Shown: positions 60,085 through 64,000 of the stretch, piece by piece | Layout of the letters: each line of letters begins with the position of its first letter | How positions within the stretch are numbered: position 1 is the stretch's first letter | Assembly: GCA_022449545.1 (NCBI GenBank) | Contig: JAKUPN010000002.1 | Span: forward strand, 59,255 to 123,254 | Source of the DNA: Alphaproteobacteria bacterium | Lineage (GTDB): Bacteria > Pseudomonadota > Alphaproteobacteria > UBA6615 | Reading direction: 5' to 3' | DNA: 64,000 nt | Notes under the pieces: model-generated | Told to the model about the DNA's origin: nothing | Database searches by the model: none | What the model saw: only the letters and a program-made list of their open reading frames with translations | Position numbers and translations under genes: made by a program

Positions 60085-61109
60085 TTGCGCACCTCCAATT
60101 CTACTTTTTCAGCTTCTGTATAAAAAGCGTCAGCATGGCAATCTTCTTGTCTAATACCAAGATCACATAATTCTTTAACGCATGTTTCTACCATTATTGG
60201 AGGACCTGCTAGATAAGCTTTTGCCCCGTCTAAACTGTTAAAGTCATTACTGACTGCTTCGAAAAGGTGACCTGTGCGGTATTTTGTGTGTTCTTTTGGT
60301 TCTGATAAAACACAAGTGTAAGTAAAGTTTTCATGATTGTTCGCTAGATTTGAAAAGTGACTTTCAAGGTACACATCTCTGGTATCCCTTGCTCCAAAAT
60401 AAAGATGTATTGGTCGTTTCCGATTTTTTTCAAGAGCTGTTTCCACAATCGACTTTATTGGTGCCAAACCTGAGCCACCACCTATGGCTATTAACGGACC
60501 AGTATGGTTTTCCCTAAAATAGGATACTCCAAATGGACCTTCTAAACTAACTGTTTCACCGATAACTAATTTTTTATTAGCGTGTGTGCTAGTCAACCCC
60601 CCTGAAATCTGACGGATATGAAACTCAATAAAATTATCCGTTGGTAGATTAGCCATAGAATAATCTCGTGAAGGAAATTTATCAAAAGACACTTTTGCAT
60701 ATTGTCCAGAAGCGAAGTTAAATGGACCACCACTGTTTATATCAAGACAGACACGAACTATATCGTGAGTGTATTGTTCTATTTTCTGAACTCTACAATC
60801 TAATTCACGTATAGGAAAAGTGGCTAGATCATCCTCCTCTAGATATGCGAGATCACAATCACTCCAGGGAACAGAACGACAAGCAAGTATTAGACCAGAT
60901 TCTTCTTCTTCTTTTGTGAGTGCAAATTCTGAGTATGGTGACATTTGAATGTCCCCTGAAAAAAGTCGGGACTTGCAGGCACCGCAATTTCCTGATTGGC
61001 AACCATGAGGGAATTGAACTCCTGATTTTAAAGCCGCGTTTAAGATGGTGTCACCCACCTCAACTTTAATTGCGGTTTTAGATTGCCGGACATTTACAGA
61101 GAAACCCAT
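60081..61109 (-). CDS. 2Fe-2S/FAD/NAD oxygenase reductase
   Basis: Electron-transfer reductase of 342 residues. Plant-type ferredoxin domain first: PHGCQSGNCGACKSRL with a fourth Cys in LACRSVPW. Then the FAD domain with RDYSMAN and the NAD domain with AIGGGSGLAPIKSIVE, ending in an aromatic C-terminus. The domain order (ferredoxin at the N-terminus) is that of the BenC/XylZ and CDP-6-deoxyglucoseen reductase group; PaaE has it at the C-terminus. It would pass electrons from NAD(P)H to the diiron oxygenase. Overlaps the SDR gene by 4 nt. Confidence 0.92.
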   Translation of the reverse strand: MGFSVNVRQSKTAIKVEVGDTILNAALKSGVQFPHGCQSGNCGACKSRLFSGDIQMSPYSEFALTKEEEESGLILACRSVPWSDCDLAYLEEDDLATFPIRELDCRVQKIEQYTHDIVRVCLDINSGGPFNFASGQYAKVSFDKFPSRDYSMANLPTDNFIEFHIRQISGGLTSTHANKKLVIGETVSLEGPFGVSYFRENHTGPLIAIGGGSGLAPIKSIVETALEKNRKRPIHLYFGARDTRDVYLESHFSNLANNHENFTYTCVLSEPKEHTKYRTGHLFEAVSNDFNSLDGAKAYLAGPPIMVETCVKELCDLGIRQEDCHADAFYTEAEKVELEVRK

Positions 61110-61249
61110 AAAAACTCACTTTCTATAAAACGCTATCTCTTAACAGCAGGTTTTGGCTTACTTATGATTCTTAAACACTTTAATTTTCTTGCTATTTTTA
61201 CAAAATAATTTTTAAATAAAATTTAATTTAGATAGAAGACCTGGAGTTC

Positions 61250-61681
61250 CTAAACAATCAGGTTTGCATTTTCAAATTTCAATTTGAACTCTTCTGGAAT
61301 TATCAGGGACTTTAATTTACGTGGATTATCGGGATCTGTTACCGCCCAAACTCTAATTTCCTTACCTTTAACCGCCGTTTTGCCGTCATTTGTGATTTCA
61401 TGGTTAACTTCTATCGTTTTTCTCCACCACTTACTTATATTACTGGTGATTTCAATTTCATCCCCAAATAAAGTTGGAGAAAGAAATTCGGCTTGTGCAT
61501 CTACAAGCGGAAATCCTAGAGTTTTATACTCTTTATGCATAATTTCATAACTTAAGCCTACCTTGTCAAATAAATGCCTTGTTGCTTGGTCAAACCAACT
61601 AAAGTAATTGGGATAAAAAACAATACGCGCGGGATCACAGTGTCCCCACTCCACTGGAATCTTAATAGTGTTTTTAAACAT
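61250..61681 (-). CDS. 4-hydroxybenzoyl-CoA thioesterase family protein
   Basis: Hotdog thioesterase of 143 residues. EWGHCDPARIVFYPNYFSWF holds the catalytic Asp16 of the 4-HBT class, followed by PLVDAQAEFLSPTLFGDEIE. It would hydrolyse an aromatic acyl-CoA in the cytosol. Between the CoA transferase and the reductase genes of the cluster it fits release of a free hydroxybenzoate such as gentisate before ring cleavage. AAGG lies before the ATG. Confidence 0.9.
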   Translation of the reverse strand: MFKNTIKIPVEWGHCDPARIVFYPNYFSWFDQATRHLFDKVGLSYEIMHKEYKTLGFPLVDAQAEFLSPTLFGDEIEITSNISKWWRKTIEVNHEITNDGKTAVKGKEIRVWAVTDPDNPRKLKSLIIPEEFKLKFENANLIV

Positions 61682-61773
61682 ATAAAGCAGCCTTATTTAG
61701 AATTATTTTTACCGTGAGTATTGTCTTTTGAAGAATAAAAAGTAGATCTCTTCACAGAGTGTAGCTTTAACTA

Positions 61774-62994
61774 TTAGAGTTTTTTGCGTTCCTCAACTAA
61801 CACATGATTTTCAGCTAGGGCATCAATTTCGTCCTCATTAAAGCCGTGTTGAGCTAATATATCTCTTCCGTGCTCACTAAACCTGGGAGGAGTGGAACGA
61901 ATTGATCCGGGTGTTCTGGAAAATTTTATTGGGATACCAGAACCTTGATACCAGTCTAATTTGACTGACATATCCCTATGTGAGGTATGAGGATGTTCGA
62001 CTACTTGAGCAGTGTTATATACAGGTCCTGCTGCAACACCATTTAACATAAGCCTCTGACATAAATCTTCTCCATCTATGTCTAACATGAGAGATGAAAG
62101 TTTATCACTTAATTCATTAATATTAGCGACTCTATCGGGGTTAGTTCTAAAGCGTGGGTCGTTAGCAAGATCTGGCTGTCCTAACTCTGAACATAGTCTT
62201 CTAAACGCAGGATTGTTGAGAGCGGCAATGAATACCTCGACTGTCTTTGTAGAGAATTTATCATACGGAGCAACATTTGCGTGCTGATTTCCATACATCT
62301 CAGGTATTTTGCCCTCAGAATAATAAAAATTTGGTATGTGAGGGTGCATTAACGCCACAGCACAATCAAATAACGTCATGTCAATAAACTGTCCCTTTCC
62401 GGAACCATGTCGCTCAAACAGAGCCATTAAGATGGCGGTACATGTGTAGAGTCCGGTACCCATATCAACTGCGGCGAGACCTAGTCTAGTTGGATCCTTG
62501 TCACCGCCGCCATTTACTGACATCCATCCAGCCATTGCTTGTATGACTCCGTCATAACCAGGTAACCCTCCCAATGGACCATCACTTCCAAAGCCCGATA
62601 TACGACAGTAAATAAGGTTGGGGAAAAGTTTTGAAATAGTATCCTCATACCCAATCCCCCATTTTTCCATGGTCCCGGTTTTGAAATTTTCTAATAACAC
62701 ATCCGCACCCTCAAGAAGACGCAGTAATGTTGACCGTCCCTCTATATTACTTAGGTCGAGACCAATAGACCTTTTATTCCTATTAATTCCTATAAAATAT
62801 GAAGAATCCTTTTCGTGAAAGGGGGGGCCCATGTCTCTAGTTTCGTCTCCTTGCGGAGGTTCAACCTTAATTACTTCTGCTCCATGGTCTGCAAGAATCT
62901 GGGTGCAATATGGTCCGCCGAGCACACGACTCAAATCTACTACTTTGAGACCGTCCATCGCGCCAACTGGCCAATTGTCTTCTGTGTTGTGCAT
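61774..62994 (-). CDS. CaiB/BaiF (class III) CoA transferase
   Basis: Class III CoA transferase of 406 residues. VVDLSRVLGGPYCTQILADH and KVEPPQGDETRDMGPP start the CoA site. The catalytic Asp is D177 in AAVDMGTGLYT, aligned with Asp169 of formyl-CoA transferase. Such enzymes move CoA between carboxylic acids and often activate aromatic or hydroxy acids (benzylsuccinate, phenyllactate, carnitine). Placed upstream of the thioesterase, it is a candidate for the activation step of the pathway. Confidence 0.93.
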   Translation of the reverse strand: MHNTEDNWPVGAMDGLKVVDLSRVLGGPYCTQILADHGAEVIKVEPPQGDETRDMGPPFHEKDSSYFIGINRNKRSIGLDLSNIEGRSTLLRLLEGADVLLENFKTGTMEKWGIGYEDTISKLFPNLIYCRISGFGSDGPLGGLPGYDGVIQAMAGWMSVNGGGDKDPTRLGLAAVDMGTGLYTCTAILMALFERHGSGKGQFIDMTLFDCAVALMHPHIPNFYYSEGKIPEMYGNQHANVAPYDKFSTKTVEVFIAALNNPAFRRLCSELGQPDLANDPRFRTNPDRVANINELSDKLSSLMLDIDGEDLCQRLMLNGVAAGPVYNTAQVVEHPHTSHRDMSVKLDWYQGSGIPIKFSRTPGSIRSTPPRFSEHGRDILAQHGFNEDEIDALAENHVLVEERKKL

Positions 62995-63123
62995 TACTCG
63001 GAAATCTCTTTTTATAATTGATATGTTTTAGTAAAAATTGAAACTAGTTTGGTCCGTTATCTCGATTTTCTCGCTAATTTATGCTGGTAGGGATAACTCT
63101 TGCATGCATAGAATGATGTCGTT

Positions 63124-63510
63124 TCAACCAGCAAGTTTAACTTTCAATTCATCAGCGTTAGGGGCTAGATTATAATCTTGGCTTAACTCTCCATTTCCAA
63201 CTGGGTGTTTGGCAGTAAAAAATCTTGCAGGTCCGTTAACAGCACGAACCGTGTGCGCTACGTTTCGTGGGATGTGGACTAAGTCTCCTGGGCCGATATT
63301 TTTTACTTCATCACCTAAAACCATTCTAAGTTTTCCTTCTAAAACAAGAATAAATTGTTCTTCATTAGGATGAAAATGAGGAGGAGGTCCTATTTCATCT
63401 TCGTAAGTCATTACCCCTACCTTCATAAACTCACCAGCTATTGAGGCAGCCATCCCAGGGGCTGTCTTATCTCTCTTTGTTTTCATCTCATTTATATTAA
63501 AGAACGGCAT
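63124..63510 (-). CDS. Small cupin-domain protein
   Basis: Single-domain cupin of 128 residues. Motif 1 is PHFHPNEEQFILVLEG and motif 2 PGDLVHIPRNVAHTV, a complete His/His/Glu/His set. The start is the ATG at 63510, with GGAG 6 nt before it; an ATG four codons earlier overlaps that ribosome site and is rejected. It is the fourth small cupin in the window and is distant from the tandem pair at 2.7-3.5 kb. Metal-dependent enzyme or sensor; the cluster suggests involvement in aromatic breakdown. Confidence 0.83.
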   Translation of the reverse strand: MPFFNINEMKTKRDKTAPGMAASIAGEFMKVGVMTYEDEIGPPPHFHPNEEQFILVLEGKLRMVLGDEVKNIGPGDLVHIPRNVAHTVRAVNGPARFFTAKHPVGNGELSQDYNLAPNADELKVKLAG

Positions 63511-63611
63511 GATAGGCTCCATTTAGATTAGATTGTTTTCTGACTTAGTTTAAGAAAATTAATCGATATTCTACGAGTAGTTAATATAATCTATAAAAAG
63601 AATTAATGTGC

Positions 63612-64000
63612 TCAAGCTCCAAAAAGTTTTGAAGAAAAAGCGGGGTAGGTTTCTGAAATCTCATCAGCTATTTTACCACGGATCAGTTTAAGTGTATCAG
63701 AACTTGGAGGTTTAGTTTCGCTAATAGTACTTGGTTTGTCGAAGTCAAACCCTGTCATCTCAACGATTTCTTCAAGAGAATGTCCAGGATGAATTGATTC
63801 CAAACGAAAACGAGCCTTTTTTTTATCAAACTTAAAAACGCACCTTTCTGTCACTAAGGCGTAAGGGCCCCCAGGTCTATTGACATTTTCAGGGCTGCTG
63901 CCAGGAGCGCTAATAAAGTCAACCTTTGGAACTAAAACCCGAGGGGTATGTTCTTCCCTAAATAAAATCACTCTTGGGACGAGATAATAAAGATATGCAG
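63612..64000 (-). CDS. CoA-transferase beta subunit (glutaconate/ketoacid type), 5' end beyond the window
   Basis: C-terminal 129 residues of a class I CoA-transferase subunit B. VPRVILFREEHTPRVLVPKVDFISAPG and PGGPYALVTERCVFKFDK, then SIHPGHSLEEIVEMTGFDF, match the ends of GctB-like proteins used in actinobacterial and proteobacterial steroid and aromatic catabolism. The frame is open to base 64000, so the GTG at 63971 is internal and the true start and the alpha-subunit gene lie to the right. It reads into the cupin and CaiB genes 101 nt downstream. Confidence 0.85.
   Translation of the reverse strand, partial: AYLYYLVPRVILFREEHTPRVLVPKVDFISAPGSSPENVNRPGGPYALVTERCVFKFDKKKARFRLESIHPGHSLEEIVEMTGFDFDKPSTISETKPPSSDTLKLIRGKIADEISETYPAFSSKLFGA

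Noticed and set aside
1..64000. CRISPR arrays, insertion sequences, prophage, rRNA operons
   Set aside because: No spaced direct repeats, transposase or integrase motifs, phage structural genes or rRNA sequences were seen on either strand.

Overview
The window reads as chromosomal DNA of an AT-rich, free-living, probably marine alphaproteobacterium. This is inferred from gene content and order, not from a marker gene. Alphaproteobacterial signs are the argG-rlmN-ialB neighbourhood, a complete System I cytochrome c maturation operon, the block helicase / S4 protein / TerB / fdxA / carD, yggT next to folD, and an acnA-type aconitase. Genes are packed tightly, with 4-nt ATGA overlaps and no gene-free stretch above 300 bases. 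No rRNA, CRISPR array, insertion sequence or phage gene was seen. Two tRNA genes are present: Ala-CGC and Arg-CCT.

Layout. 1-8.8 kb is a catabolic block: two glutathione S-transferases, a crotonase, three small cupins (two a tandem duplication), a hydroxyacyl-CoA/carnitine-type dehydrogenase, an old-yellow-enzyme reductase, an HCCA-isomerase/hotdog fusion, an MFS transporter and an SDR. 8.9-18.2 kb is mostly housekeeping (Bax inhibitor-like protein, tRNA-Ala, yggT, folD, argG, rlmN, ialB, an rRNA/tRNA methylase, a quinone oxidoreductase, a methyltransferase). 18.2-25.9 kb holds two oppositely oriented pairs of DMT transporters around scoAB, then a luciferase-like monooxygenase, an HSD10-like dehydrogenase and pterin dehydratase. 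26-33 kb is the ccmABC-cytochrome c-ccmDEFGHI operon. 33-45 kb is core: acnA, htpG, RNA helicase, S4 protein, terB-like, fdxA, carD, pip, and a pteridine-reductase-like SDR with folB.

45-51.7 kb mixes a fifth DMT transporter, tRNA-Arg, a two-gene cassette of a C-domain-less pyruvate kinase homologue plus an APS-kinase homologue with altered substrate motifs, a deiodinase-like redox protein, an MsbA-type exporter and a zinc-ribbon methyltransferase. 51.7-64 kb is a second catabolic region: an extradiol dioxygenase, a cytosolic NMT1-like protein and a luciferase-like enzyme, then an almost unbroken minus-strand cluster. That cluster contains CoA transferases, a hotdog thioesterase, a 2Fe-2S/FAD reductase, an SDR, a short diiron oxygenase, gentisate 1,2-dioxygenase, an unrecognised protein and an acyl-CoA synthetase alpha chain.

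How it fits together. The most interesting hypothesis is that the last cluster is a CoA-thioester route from an aromatic acid to gentisate. A CoA transferase would activate the acid, the diiron oxygenase with its reductase would oxidise the ring, the SDR would dehydrogenate, the thioesterase would release gentisate, and the bicupin dioxygenase would open the ring. The enzyme families are visible in the sequence; the pathway order and substrate are inference.
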